From Hippophae tibetana (Eukaryota; Streptophyta; Magnoliopsida; Rosales; Elaeagnaceae), in assembly GCA_037013495.1 (NCBI GenBank), contig JAZDXN010000026.1, forward strand, positions 4,030,001 through 4,094,000: a DNA stretch of 64,000 nucleotides. Direction: 5' to 3'. The notes under the pieces are model-generated. The model saw only the letters and a list, made by a program, of their open reading frames with translations. It had not been told where the DNA came from and made no database searches. A program made the translations under genes and the position numbers. Within the stretch, counting starts at the first letter, position 1. Every line of letters starts with the position of its first letter. Shown piece by piece: positions 40,895 to 55,244 of this stretch.

Positions 40895-43800
40895 ATACGG
40901 TTGTTTCTTTATATTTTCAATCAGTCTCTATTCTTCACAAAAAATAAGAGAAGAGAAAAAGAAAGAGGATGTCGTTCACATTTTCAAAAACAACAAAACA
41001 TTTGGTAAGTATGAGTTACAACTTTTAACGGAGATAAATTTTGACTCGGGTATCGAAACCGCTTTTATAATATATCAAATCGAAGCTCGTATCAAATTAC
41101 ACAATATTTTTTGGTCCCGTCCAAGAAAATCGTTTTTGTAACCAAATTAATTCGTTTACATCACTTAATTGGTGTTTAAAGTTTGTGACGTACCATTTTC
41201 ATTTTCTTACTTTTGGTTTAATTCAATAGAGCTATATAGGAGATATTGGTGCCGACCTAGGGTTGTTTCTTTATATTTTCAATCAGTCACTATTCTTCAC
41301 AAAAAATAAGAGAAGAGAAAAAGAAAGAGGATGTCGTTCACATTTTCTAAAACTACAAAACATTTGGTAAATATGAGTTACAAATTTCAACGGAGATAAC
41401 TTTTGACTCGGGTATGGAAACCGCTATTATAATATATTAAATCGGAGCTCGTTTCAAATTACACAATATGTTTTGGTCCGACCAAGGAAAATAGTTTTTG
41501 TACCCAAATTAACACATTTACTTCACTTTCCGAGAGTTTAAAGTTTTTCACGAACCATTTTCATTTTACTTAGTGCTAGTTTAATTCAATAGAGCTATAG
41601 AGGAGATATTGGTGCCAACCTAGGGTTTTTTCTTTATTTTTTCAATAAGTCTCTATTCTTCAAGAAAAAAATAAGAGAAGAGAAAAAGAAAGAGGATGTC
41701 GTTCACATTTTCAAAAACAACAAAACATTTGGTAAATATCAGTTACAACTTTCAAAGGACATAACTTTTGACTCGGGTATCGAAATCACTATTATAATAT
41801 ATCAAATCGAAGCTCGTATTAAATTACACAATATTTTTTGGTCCCGCCAAAGAAAAATCGTTTTTGTACCACAATTTATTCGTTTACATCACTTAATGGG
41901 TGTTTAACGTTTGTGACGCACCATTTTCATTTTTCTTACTTCTGGTTTAATTCAATAGAGCTATATAGGAGATATTGGTGCCGACCTAGGGTTGTTTCTT
42001 TATATATTCAAACAGTCACTATTCTTCACAAAAAATAAGAGAAGAGAAAAAGAAAGTGGATGTCGTTCACATTTTCTAAAACAACAAAACATTTGGTAAA
42101 TATGAGTTACAAATTTCAACGGAGATAACTTTTGACTCGCGTATCGAAACCGCTATTATAATATATCAAATCGGAGCTCGTTTCAAATTACACGATATGT
42201 TTTGGTCCCACGAAAGAAAGTAGTTTTTGTACGGAAATTACACATTTACTTCACTTTCCGAGGGTTTAAAATTTTTCACGCACCATTTTCATTTTACTTA
42301 GTGCTAGTTTAATTCAATAGAGCTATAGAGGAGATATTGGTGCCAACCTAGTGTTGTTTCTTTATATTTTCAATAAGTCTCTATTCTTCAAGAAAAAAAC
42401 AAGAGAAGAGTAAAAGAAAGAGGATGTCGTTCACATTTTCAAAAACAACAAAACATTTGGAAAATATGAGTTACAACTTTCAAAGGACATAACTTTTGAC
42501 TCGGGTATCGAAACCACTATTATAATATATCAAATCGAAGCTCGTATTAAATTACACAATATTTTTTGGTCCCGCCAAAGAAAAATCGTTTTTGTACCAC
42601 AATTTATTCGTTTACATCACTTAATGGTTGTTTAACGTTTGTGACGCACCATTTTCATTTTTCTTACTTCTGGTTTAATTCAATAGAGCTATATAGGAGA
42701 TATTGGTGCCGAGCTAGGGTTGTTTCTTTATATATTCAAACAGTCACTATTCTTCACAAAAAATAAGAGAAGAGAAAAAGAAAGAGGATGTCGTTCACAT
42801 TTTCTAAAACAACAAAACATTTGGTAAATATGAGTTACAAATTTCAACGGAGATAACTTTTGACTCGGGTATCGAAACCGCTATTATAATATATCAAATC
42901 GGAGCTCGTTTCAAATTACACAATATGTTTTGGTCCCACGAAAGAAAATAGTTTTTGTACCGAAATTACACATTTACTTCACTTTCCGAGGGTTTAAAAT
43001 TTTTCACGCACCATTTTCATTTTACTTAGTGCTAGTTTAACTCAATAGAGCTATAGAGGAGATATTAGTGCCAACCTAGGGTTGTTTCTTTATATTTTCA
43101 ATAAGTGTCTATTCTTCAAGAAAAAAACAAGAGAAGAGTAAAAGAAAGAGGATGTCGTTCACATTTTCAAAAACAACAAAACATTTGGAAAATATGAGGT
43201 ACAACTTTCAAAGGACATAACTTTTGACTCGGGTATCGAAACCTCTATTATAATATATCAAATCCAAGCTCGTATTAAATTACACAATATTTTTTATTCC
43301 CGCCAAAGAAAAATCGTTTTTGTAACCAAATTAATTCGTTTACATCACTTAATTCGTGTTTAAAGTTTGTGATGTACCATTTTCATTTTTCATACTTTTG
43401 GTTTAATTCAATAGAGCTATATAGGAGATATTGGTGCCGACCTAGGGTTGTTTCTTTATATTTTCAATCAGTCACTATTCTTCACAAAAAATAAGGGAAG
43501 AGAAAAAGAAAGAGTATATCGTTCACATTTTCTAAAACAACAAAACATTTGGTAAATATGAGTTACAAATTTCAAGGAGATAAATTTTGACTCGGGTATC
43601 GAAACCACTATTATAATATATCAAATCGGAGCTCGTTTCAAATTACACAATATGTTTTGGTCCCACCAAGGAAAATAGTTTTTGTACCCAAATTAACACA
43701 TTTACTTCACCTTCCAAGGGTTTAAAGTTTTTCACGCACCATTTTCATTTTACTTAGTGCTAGTTTAATTCAATAGAGCTATAGAGGAGATATTGGTGCC

Positions 43801-44532
43801 AACCTAGGGTTGTTTCTTTATATTTTCAATAAGTCTCTTTTCTTCAAGAAAAAAAAAAGAGAAGAGAAAAAGAAAGAGGATGTCGTTCACATTTTCAAAA
43901 ACAACAAAACATTTGGTAAATATTAGTTACAACTTTCAAAGGACAAAACTCTTGACTCGGGTATCGAAACCACTATTATAATATATCAAATCGAAGATCG
44001 TATTAAATTACACAATATGTTTTTGTCCCGCCAAAGAAAATCATTTTGGTACCCAAATTTATTCGTTTATATCACTTAATGGGTGTTTAACGTTTGTGAC
44101 GCACCATTTTCATTTTTCTTACTTCTGCTTAAATTCAATAGAGCTGTATAGGAGATATTGGTGCCGACCTAGGTTTGTTTCTTTATATTTTCAATCAGTC
44201 TCTATTCTTCACAAAAAATAAGAGAAGAGAAAAAAAAAGAGGATGTCGTTCACGTTTTCAAAAACAAGAAAACATTTTGTAAATATGAGTTACAACTTTC
44301 AAAGGACATAACTTTTGACTCGCGTATCGAAACCACTATTATAATTTATCAAATCGAAGCTCGTATTAAATTACACAATATTTTTTGGTCCGGCCAAAGA
44401 AAATCGTTTTTGTAACCAAATTACATAGTTTACATCACTTAATGGCTATTTAAAGATTGTGATGCGCCATTTTCAATTTTTCTTACTTCTGGTTTAATTC
44501 AATAGAGCTATATAGTAGATATTGGTGCCAAC
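40895..44532. repeat. 10-monomer HOR (3638 bp)
   Basis: The unit is delimited by 'atacggttg' at 40895 and 44533. It is the 13-mer minus one trimer: 4728 minus 3638 is 1090 bp, and the missing part is one of the two similar segments found at 31.65-33.8 kb in the 13-mer. Private changes include 'cttagtgac'-free 'tttattttttc' near 41635, 'cctagtgttg' near 42349 and 'agaaagtggatg' near 42053. All are repeated in the following unit 3638 bp on. Confidence 0.88.
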
Positions 44533-46800
44533 ATACGGTTGTTTCTTTATATTTTCAATCAGTCTCTATTCTTCACAAAAAATAAGAGAAGAGAAAAAGA
44601 AAGAGGATGTCGTTCACATTTTCAAAAACAACAAAACATTTGGTAAGTATGAGTTACAACTTTTAACGGAGATAAATTTTGACTCGGGTATCGAAACCGC
44701 TTTTATAATATATCAAATCGAAGCTCGTATCAAATTACACAATATTTTTTGGTCCCGTCCAAGAAAATCGTTTTTGTAACCAAATTAATTCGTTTACATC
44801 ACTTAATTGGTGTTTAAAGTTTGTGACGTACCATTTTCATTTTCTTACTTTTGGTTTAATTCAATAGAGCTATATAGGAGATATTGGTGCCGACCTAGGG
44901 TTGTTTCTTTATATTTTCAATCAGTCACTATTCTTCACAAAAAATAAGAGAAGAGAAAAAGAAAGAGGATGTCGTTCACATTTTCTAAAACTACAAAACA
45001 TTTGGTAAATATGAGTTACAAATTTCAACGGAGATAACTTTTGACTCGGGTATGGAAACCGCTATTATAATATATTAAATCGGAGCTCGTTTCAAATTAC
45101 ACAATATGTTTTGGTCCGACCAAGGAAAATAGTTTTTGTACCCAAATTAACACATTTACTTCACTTTCCGAGGGTTTAAAGTTTTTCACGAACCATTTTC
45201 ATTTTACTTAGTGCTAGTTTAATTCAATAGAGCTATAGAGGAGATATTGGTGCCAACCTAGGGTTTTTTCTTTATTTTTTCAATAAGTCTCTATTCTTCA
45301 AGAAAAAAATAAGAGAAGAGAAAAAGAAAGAGGATGTCGTTCACATTTTCAAAAACAACAAAACATTTGGTAAATATCAGTTACAACTTTCAAAGGACAT
45401 AACTTTTGACTCGGGTATCGAAACCACTATTATAATATATCAAATCGAAGCTCCTATTAAATTACACAATATTTTTTGGTCCCGCCAAAGAAAAATCGTT
45501 TTTGTACCACAATTTATTCGTTTACATCACTTAATGGGTGTTTAACGTTTGTGACGCACCATTTTCATTTTTCTTACTTCTGGTTTAATTCAATAGAGCT
45601 ATATAGGAGATATTGGTGCCGACCTAGGGTTGTTTCTTTATATATTCAAACAGTCACTATTCTTCACAAAAAATAAGAGAAGAGAAAAAGAAAGTGGATG
45701 TCGTTCACATTTTCTAAAACAACAAAACATTTGGTAAATATGAGTTACAAATTTCAACGGAGATAACTTTTGACTCGCGTATCGAAACCGCTATTATAAT
45801 ATATCAAATCGGAGCTCGTTTCAAATTACACGATATGTTTTGGTCCCACGAAAGAAAGTAGTTTTTGTACGGAAATTACACATTTACTTCACTTTCCGAG
45901 GGTTTAAAATTTTTCACGCACCATTTTCATTTTACTTAGTGCTAGTTTAATTCAATAGAGCTATAGAGGAGATATTGGTGCCAACCTAGTGTTGTTTCTT
46001 TATATTTTCAATAAGTCTCTATTCTTCAAGAAAAAAACAAGAGAAGAGTAAAAGAAAGAGGATGTCGTTCACATTTTCAAAAACAACAAAACATTTGGAA
46101 AATATGAGTTACAACTTTCAAAGGACATAACTTTTGACTCGGGTATCGAAACCACTATTATAATATATCAAATCGAAGCTCGTATTAAATTACACAATAT
46201 TTTTTGGTCCCGCCAAAGAAAAATCGTTTTTGTACCACAATTTATTCGTTTACATCACTTAATGGTTGTTTAACGTTTGTGACGCACCATTTTCATTTTT
46301 CTTACTTCTGGTTTAATTCAATAGAGCTATATAGGAGATATTGGTGCCGAGCTAGGGTTGTTTCTTTATATATTCAAACAGTCACTATTCTTCACAAAAA
46401 ATAAGAGAAGAGAAAAAGAAATAGGATGTCGTTCACATTTTCTAAAACAACAAAACATTTGGTAAATATGAGTTACAAATTTCAACGGAGATAACTTTTG
46501 ACTCGGGTATCGAAACCGCTATTATAATATATCAAATCGGAGCTTGTTTCAAGTTACACAATATGTTTTGGTCCCACGAAAGAAAATAGTTTTTGTACCG
46601 AAATTACACATTTACTTCACTTTCCAAGGGTTTAAAATTTTTCACGCACCATTTTCATTTTACTTAGTGCTAGTTTAACTCAATAGAGCTATAGAGGAGA
46701 TATTAGTGCCAACCTAGGGTTGTTTCTTTATATTTTCAATAAGTGTCTATTCTTCAAGAAAAAAACAAGAGAAGAGTAAAAGAAAGAGGATGTCGTTCAC
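44533..46800. repeat. Partial second 10-mer leading into the dimer array
   Basis: This segment follows the previous unit at offset 3638 bp for about six monomers, including 'tttattttttc', 'agaaagtggatg', 'cctagtgttg', 'gtttaactcaatag' and 'aagtgtctattc' (near 46741). At about 46.8 kb the match stops. The previous unit goes on to 'atgaggtacaac', 'acctctatt' and 'ttttattcccgcc', whereas this one goes into ordinary A-B dimers. The change point marks the left edge of the dimer expansion. Confidence 0.85.
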
Positions 46801-47236
46801 ATTTTCAAAAACAACAAAACATTTGGAAAATATGAGTTACAACTTTCAAAGGACATAACTTTTGACTCGGGTATCGAAACCACTATTATAATATATCAAA
46901 TCGAAGCTCGTATTAAATTACACAATATTTTTTGGTCCCGCCAAAGAAAAATCGTTTTTGTACCACAATTTATTCGTTTACATCACTTAATGGTTGTTTA
47001 ACGTTTGTGACGCACCATTTTCATTTTTCTTACTTCTGGTTTAATTCAATAGAGCTATATAAGAGATATTGGTGCCGAGCTAGGGTTGTTTCTTTATATA
47101 TTCAAACAGTCACTATTCTTCACAAAAAATAAGAGAAGAGAAAAAGAAAGAGGATGTCGTTCACATTTTCTAAAACAACAAAACATTTGGTAAATATGAG
47201 TTACAAATTTCAACGGAGATAACTTTTGACTCGGGT

Positions 47237-50200
47237 ATCGAAACCGCTATTATAATATATCAAATCGGAGCTCGTTTCAAATTACACAATATGTTTTGGT
47301 CCCACGAAAGAAAATAGTTTTTGTACCGAAATTACACATTTACTTCACTTTCCGAGGGTTTAAAATTTTTCACGCACCATTTTCATTTTACTTAGTGCTA
47401 GTTTAATTCAATAGAGCTATAGAGGAGATATTGGTGCCAACTTAGGGTTGTTTCTTTATATTTTCAATAAGTCTCTATTCTTCAAGAAAAAAATAAGAGA
47501 AGAGAAAAAGAAAGAGGATGTCGTTCACATTTTCAAAAACAACAAAACATTTGGTAAATATCAGTTACAACTTTCAAAGGACATAACTTTTGACTCGGGT
47601 ATCGAAACCACTATTATAATATATCAAATCGAAGCTCGTATTAAATTACACAATATTTTTTGGTCCCGCCAAAGAAAAATCGTTTTTGTACCACAATTTA
47701 TTCGTTTACATCACTTAATGGGTGTTTAACGTTTGTGACGCACCATTTTCATTTTTCTTACTTCTGGTTTAATTCAATAGAGCTATATAGGAGATATTGG
47801 TGCCGACCTAGGGTTGTTTCTTTATATATTCAAACAGTCACTATTCTTCACAAAAAATAAGAGAAGAGAAAAAGAAAGAGGATGTCGTTCACATTTTCTA
47901 AAACAACAAAACATTTGGTAAATATGAGTTACAAATTTCAACGGAGATAACTTTTGACTCGGGTATCGAAACCGCTATTATAATATATCAAATCGGAGCT
48001 CGTTTCAAATTACACAATATGTTTTGGTCCCACGAAAGAAAATAGTTTTTGTACCGAAATTACACATTTACTTCACTTTCCGAGGGTTTAAAATTTTTCA
48101 CGCACCATTTTCATTTTACTTAGTGCTAGTTTAATTCAATAGAGCTATAGAGGAGATATTGGTGCCAACCTAGGGTTGTTTCTTTATATTTTCAATAAGT
48201 CTCTATTCTTCAAGAAAAAAACAAGAGAAGAGTAAAAGAAAGAGGATGTCGTTCACATTTTCAAAAACAACAAAACATTTGGAAAATATGAGTTACAACT
48301 TTCAAAGGACATAACTTTTGACTCGGGTATCGAAACCACTATTATAATATATCAAATCGAAGCTCGTATTAAATTACACAATATTTTTTGGTCCCGCCAA
48401 AGAAAAATCGTTTTTGTACCACAATTTATTCGTTTACATCACTTAATGGGTGTTTAACGTTTGTGACGCACCATTTTCATTTTTCTTACTTCTGGTTTAA
48501 TTCAATAGAGCTATATAGGAGATATTGGTGCCGACCTAGGGTTGTTTCTTTATATATTCAAACAGTCACTATTCTTCACAAAAAATAAGAGAAGAGAAAA
48601 AGAAAGAGGATGTCGTTCACATTTTCTAAAACAACAAAACATTTGGTAAATATGAGTTACAAATTTCAACGGAGATAACTTTTGACTCGGGTATCGAAAC
48701 CGCTATTATAATATATCAAATCGGAGCTCGTTTCAAATTACACAATATGTTTTGGTCCCACGAAAGAAAATAGTTTTTGTACCGAAATTACACATTTACT
48801 TCACTTTCCGAGGGTTTAAAATTTTTCACGCACCATTTTCATTTTACTTAGTGCTAGTTTAATTCAATAGAGCTATAGAGGAGATATTGGTGCCAACCTA
48901 GGGTTGTTTCTTTATATTTTCAATAAGTCTCTATTATTCAAGAAAAAAACAAGAGAAGAGTAAAAGAAAGAGGATGTCGTTCACATTTTCAAAAACAACA
49001 AAACATTTGGAAAATATGAGTTACAACTTTCAAAGGACATAACTTTTGACTCCGGTATCGAAACCACTATTATAATATATCAAATCGAAGCTCGTATTAA
49101 ATTACACAATATTTTTTGGTCCCGCCAAAGAAAAATCGTTTTTGTACCACAATTTATTCGTTTACATCACTTAATGGGTGTTTAACGTTTGTGAGGCACC
49201 ATTTTCATTTTTCTTACTTCTGGTTTAATTCAATAGAGCTATATAGGAGATATTGGTGCCGACCTAGGGTTGTTTCTTTATATATTCAAACAGTCACTAT
49301 TCTTCACAAAAAATAAGAGAAGAGAAAAAGAAAGAGGATGTCGTTCACATTTTCTAAAACAACAAAACATTTGGTAAATATGAGTTACAAATTTCAACGG
49401 AGATAACTTTTGACTCGGGTATCGAAACCGCTATTATAATATATCAAATCGGAGCTCGTTTCAAATTACACAATATGTTTTGGTCCCACGAAAGAAAATA
49501 GTTTTTGTACCGAAATTACACATTTACTTCACTTTCCGAGGGTTTAAAATTTTTCACGCACCATTTTCATTTTACTTAGTGCTAGTTTAATTCAATAGAG
49601 CTATAGAGGAGATATTGGTGCCAACCTAGGGTTGTTTCTTTATATTTTCAATAAGTCTCTATTCTTCAAGAAAAAAATAAGAGAAGAGAAAAAGAAAGAG
49701 GATGTCGTTCACATTTTCAAAAACAACAAAACATTTGGTAAATATCAGTTACAACTTTCAAAGGACATAACTTTTGACTCGGGTATCGAAACCACTATTA
49801 TAATATATCAAATCGAAGCTCGTATTAAATTACACAATATTTTTTGGTCCCGCCAAAGAAAAATCGTTTTTGTACCACAATTTATTCGTTTACATCACTT
49901 AATGGGTGTTTAACGTTTGTGACGCACCATTTTCATTTTTCTTACTTCTGGTTTAATTCAATAGAGCTATATAGGAGATATTGGTGCCGACCTAGGGTTG
50001 TTTCTTTATATATTCAAACAGTCACTATTCTTCACAAAAAATAAGAGAAGAGAAAAAGAAAGAGGATGTCGTTCACATTTTCTAAAACAACAAAACATTT
50101 GGTAAATATGAGTTACAAATTTCAACGGAGATAACTTTTGACTCGGGTATCGAAACCGCTATTATAATATATCAAATCGGAGCTCGTTTCAAATTACACA

Positions 50201-52332
50201 ATATGTTTTGGTCCCACGAAAGAAAATAGTTTTTGTACCGAAATTACACATTTACTTCACTTTCCGAGGGTTTAAAATTTTTCACGCACCATTTTCATTT
50301 TACTTAGTGCTAGTTTAATTCAATAGAGCTATAGAGGAGATATTGGTGCCAACTTAGGGTTGTTTCTTTATATTTTCAATAAGTCTCTATTCTTCAAGAA
50401 AAAAATAAGAGAAGAGAAAAAGAAAGAGGATGTCGTTCACATTTTCAAAAACAACAAAACATTTGGTAAATATCAGTTACAACTTTCAAAGGACATAACT
50501 TTTGACTCGGGTATCGAAACCACTATTATAATATATCAAATCGAAGCTCGTATTAAATTACACAATATTTTTTGGTCCCGCCAAAGAAAAATCGTTTTTG
50601 TACCACAATTTATTCGTTTACATCACTTAATGGGTGTTTAACGTTTGTGAGGCACCATTTTCATTTTTCTTACTTCTGGTTTAATTCAATAGAGCTATAT
50701 AGGAGATATTGGTGCCGACCTAGGGTTGTTTCTTTATATATTCAAACAGTCACTATTCTTCACAAAAAATAAGAGAAGAGAAAAAGAAAGAGGATGTCGT
50801 TCACATTTTCTAAAACAACAAAACATTTGGTAAATATGAGTTACAAATTTCAACGGAGATAACTTTTGACTCGGGTATCGAAACCGCTATTATAATATAT
50901 CAAATCGGAGCTCGTTTCAAATTACACAATATGTTTTGGTCCCACGAAAGAAAATAGTTTTTGTACCGAAATTACACATTTACTTCACTTTCCGAGGGTT
51001 TAAAATTTTTCACGCACCATTTTCATTTTACTTAGTGCTAGTTTAATTCAATAGAGCTATAGAGGAGATATTGGTGCCAACCTAGGGTTGTTTCTTTATA
51101 TTTTCAATAAGTCTCTATTCTTCAAGAAAAAAATAAGAGAAGAGAAAAAGAAAGAGGATGTCGTTCACATTTTCAAAAACAACAAAACATTTGGTAAATA
51201 TCAGTTACAACTTTCAAAGGACATAACTTTTGACTCGGGTATCGAAACCACTATTATAATATATCAAATCGAAGCTCGTATTAAATTACACAATATTTTT
51301 TGGTCCCGCCAAAGAAAAATCGTTTTTGTACCACAATTTATTCGTTTACATCACTTAATGGGTGTTTAACGTTTGTGACGCACCATTTTCATTTTTCTTA
51401 CTTCTGGTTTAATTCAATAGAGCTATATAGGAGATATTGGTGCCGACCTAGGGTTGTTTCTTTATATATTCAAACAGTCACTATTCTTCACAAAAAATAA
51501 GAGAAGAGAAAAAGAAAGAGGATGTCGTTCACATTTTCTAAAACAACAAAACATTTGGTAAATATGAGTTACAAATTTCAACGGAGATAACTTTTGACTC
51601 GGGTATCGAAACCGCTATTATAATATATCAAATCGGAGCTCGTTTCAAATTACACAATATGTTTTGGTCCCACGAAAGAAAATAGTTTTTGTACCGAAAT
51701 TACACATTTACTTCACTTTCCGAGGGTTTAAAATTTTTCACGCACCATTTTCATTTTACTTAGTGCTAGTTTAATTCAATAGAGCTATAGAGGAGATATT
51801 GGTGCCAACTTAGGGTTGTTTCTTTATATTTTCAATAAGTCTCTATTCTTCAAGAAAAAAATAAGAGAAGAGAAAAAGAAAGAGGATGTCGTTCACATTT
51901 TCAAAAACAACAAAACATTTGGTAAATATCAGTTACAACTTTCAAAGGACATAACTTTTGACTCGGGTATCGAAACCACTATTATAATATATCAAATCGA
52001 AGCTCGTATTAAATTACACAATATTTTTTGGTCCCGCCAAAGAAAAATCGTTTTTGTACCACAATTTATTCGTTTACATCACTTAATGGGTGTTTAACGT
52101 TTGTGACGCACCATTTTCATTTTTCTTACTTCTGGTTTAATTCAATAGAGCTATATAGGAGATATTGGTGCCGACCTAGGGTTGTTTCTTTATATATTCA
52201 AACAGTCACTATTCTTCACAAAAAATAAGAGAAGAGAAAAAGAAAGAGGATGTCGTTCACATTTTCTAAAACAACAAAACATTTGGTAAATATGAGTTAC
52301 AAATTTCAACGGAGATAACTTTTGACTCGGGT
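47237..52332. repeat. Dimer units mixing A1 and A2 sub-variants
   Basis: Seven dimer units. A2 occurs in the units starting at 47237, 49421, 50149, 50877 and 51605; A1 occurs at 47965 and 48693. The base change 'gccaacttaggg' marks the A2 units at 47237, 50149 and 51605 but not those at 49421 and 50877, giving a local 1456-bp alternation. The B variant 'gtgaggcacc' occurs in the units at 48693 and 50149. Confidence 0.85.
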
Positions 52333-55244
52333 ATCGAAACCGCTATTATAATATATCAAATCGGAGCTCGTTTCAAATTACACAATATGTTTTGGTCCCA
52401 CGAAAGAAAATAGTTTTTGTACCGAAATTACACATTTACTTCACTTTCCGAGGGTTTAAAATTTTTCACGCACCATTTTCATTTTACTTAGTGCTAGTTT
52501 AATTCAATAGAGCTATAGAGGAGATATTGGTGCCAACCTAGGGTTGTTTCTTTATATTTTCAATAAGTCTCTATTCTTCAAGAAAAAAACAAGAGAAGAG
52601 TAAAAGAAAGAGGATGTCGTTCACATTTTCAAAAACAACAAAACATTTGGAAAATATGAGTTACAACTTTCAAAGGACATAACTTTTGACTCGGGTATCG
52701 AAACCACTATTATAATATATCAAATCGAAGCTCGTATTAAATTACACAATATTTTTTGGTCCCGCCAAAGAAAAATCGTTTTTGTACCACAATTTATTCG
52801 TTTACATCACTTAATGGGTGTTTAACGTTTGTGACGCACCATTTTCATTTTTCTTACTTCTGGTTTAATTCAATAGAGCTATATAGGAGATATTGGTGCC
52901 GACCTAGGGTTGTTTCTTTATATATTCAAACAGTCACTATTCTTCACAAAAAATAAGAGAAGAGAAAAAGAAAGAGGATGTCGTTCACATTTTCTAAAAC
53001 AACAAAACATTTGGTAAATATGAGTTACAAATTTCAACGGAGATAACTTTTGACTCGGGTATCGAAACCGCTATTATAATATATCAAATCGGAGCTCGTT
53101 TCAAATTACACAATATGTTTTGGTCCCACGAAAGAAAATAGTTTTTGTACCGAAATTACACATTTACTTCACTTTCCGAGGGTTTAAAATTTTTCACGCA
53201 CCATTTTCATTTTACTTAGTGCTAGTTTAATTCAATAGAGCTATAGAGGAGATATTGGTGCCAACCTAGGGTTGTTTCTTTATATTTTCAATAAGTCTCT
53301 ATTCTTCAAGAAAAAAACAAGAGAAGAGTAAAAGAAAGAGGATGTCGTTCACATTTTCAAAAACAACAAAACATTTGGAAAATATGAGTTACAACTTTCA
53401 AAGGACATAACTTTTGACTCGGGTATCGAAACCACTATTATAATATATCAAATCGAAGCTCGTATTAAATTACACAATATTTTTTGGTCCCGCCAAAGAA
53501 AAATCGTTTTTGTACCACAATTTATTCGTTTACATCACTTAATGGGTGTTTAACGTTTGTGACGCACCATTTTCATTTTTCTTACTTCTGGTTTAATTCA
53601 ATAGAGCTATATAGGAGATATTGGTGCCGACCTAGGGTTGTTTCTTTATATATTCAAACAGTCACTATTCTTCACAAAAAATAAGAGAAGAGAAAAAGAA
53701 AGAGGATGTCGTTCACATTTTCTAAAACAACAAAACATTTGGTAAATATGAGTTACAAATTTCAACGGAGATAACTTTTGACTCGGGTATCGAAACCGCT
53801 ATTATAATATATCAAATCGGAGCTCGTTTCAAATTACACAATATGTTTTGGTCCCACGAAAGAAAATAGTTTTTGTACCGAAATTACACATTTACTTCAC
53901 TTTCCGAGGGTTTAAAATTTTTCACGCACCATTTTCATTTTACTTAGTGCTAGTTTAATTCAATAGAGCTATAGAGGAGATATTGGTGCCAACCTAGGGT
54001 TGTTTCTTTATATTTTCAATAAGTCTCTATTCTTCAAGAAAAAAACAAGAGAAGAGTAAAAGAAAGAGGATGTCGTTCACATTTTCAAAAACAACAAAAC
54101 ATTTGGAAAATATGAGTTACAACTTTCAAAGGACATAACTTTTGACTCGGGTATCGAAACCACTATTATAATATATCAAATCGAAGCTCGTATTAAATTA
54201 CACAATATTTTTTGGTCCCGCCAAAGAAAAATCGTTTTTGTACCACAATTTATTCGTTTACATCACTTAATGGGTGTTTAACGTTTGTGACGCACCATTT
54301 TCATTTTTCTTACTTCTGGTTTAATTCAATAGAGCTATATAGGAGATATTGGTGCCGACCTAGGGTTGTTTCTTTATATATTCAAACAGTCACTATTCTT
54401 CACAAAAAATAAGAGAAGAGAAAAAGAAAGAGGATGTCGTTCACATTTTCTAAAACAACAAAACATTTGGTAAATATGAGTTACAAATTTCAACGGAGAT
54501 AACTTTTGACTCGGGTATCGAAACCGCTATTATAATATATCAAATCGGAGCTCGTTTCAAATTACACAATATGTTTTGGTCCCACGAAAGAAAATAGTTT
54601 TTGTACCGAAATTACACATTTACTTCACTTTCCGAGGGTTTAAAATTTTTCACGCACCATTTTCATTTTACTTAGTGCTAGTTTAATTCAATAGAGCTAT
54701 AGAGGAGATATTGGTGCCAACCTAGGGTTGTTTCTTTATATTTTCAATAAGTCTCTATTCTTCAAGAAAAAAACAAGAGAAGAGTAAAAGAAAGAGGATG
54801 TCGTTCACATTTTCAAAAACAACAAAACATTTGGAAAATATGAGTTACAACTTTCAAAGGACATAACTTTTGACTCGGGTATCGAAACCACTATTATAAT
54901 ATATCAAATCGAAGCTCGTATTAAATTACACAATATTTTTTGGTCCCGCCAAAGAAAAATCGTTTTTGTACCACAATTTATTCGTTTACATCACTTAATG
55001 GGTGTTTAACGTTTGTGACGCACCATTTTCATTTTTCTTACTTCTGGTTTAATTCAATAGAGCTATATAGGAGATATTGGTGCCGACCTAGGGTTGTTTC
55101 TTTATATATTCAAACAGTCACTATTCTTCACAAAAAATAAGAGAAGAGAAAAAGAAAGAGGATGTCGTTCACATTTTCTAAAACAACAAAACATTTGGTA
55201 AATATGAGTTACAAATTTCAACGGAGATAACTTTTGACTCGGGT
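52333..55244. repeat. Four near-identical A1-B dimers
   Basis: The units starting at 52333, 53061, 53789 and 54517 show no difference I can find by eye. Each has A1 (interrupted purine tract 'gagtaaaag', 'ggaaaatatgag') and the standard B ('gtgacgcacc'). This is the most uniform stretch of the window, and the best sequence to use as the consensus dimer. Confidence 0.85.
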
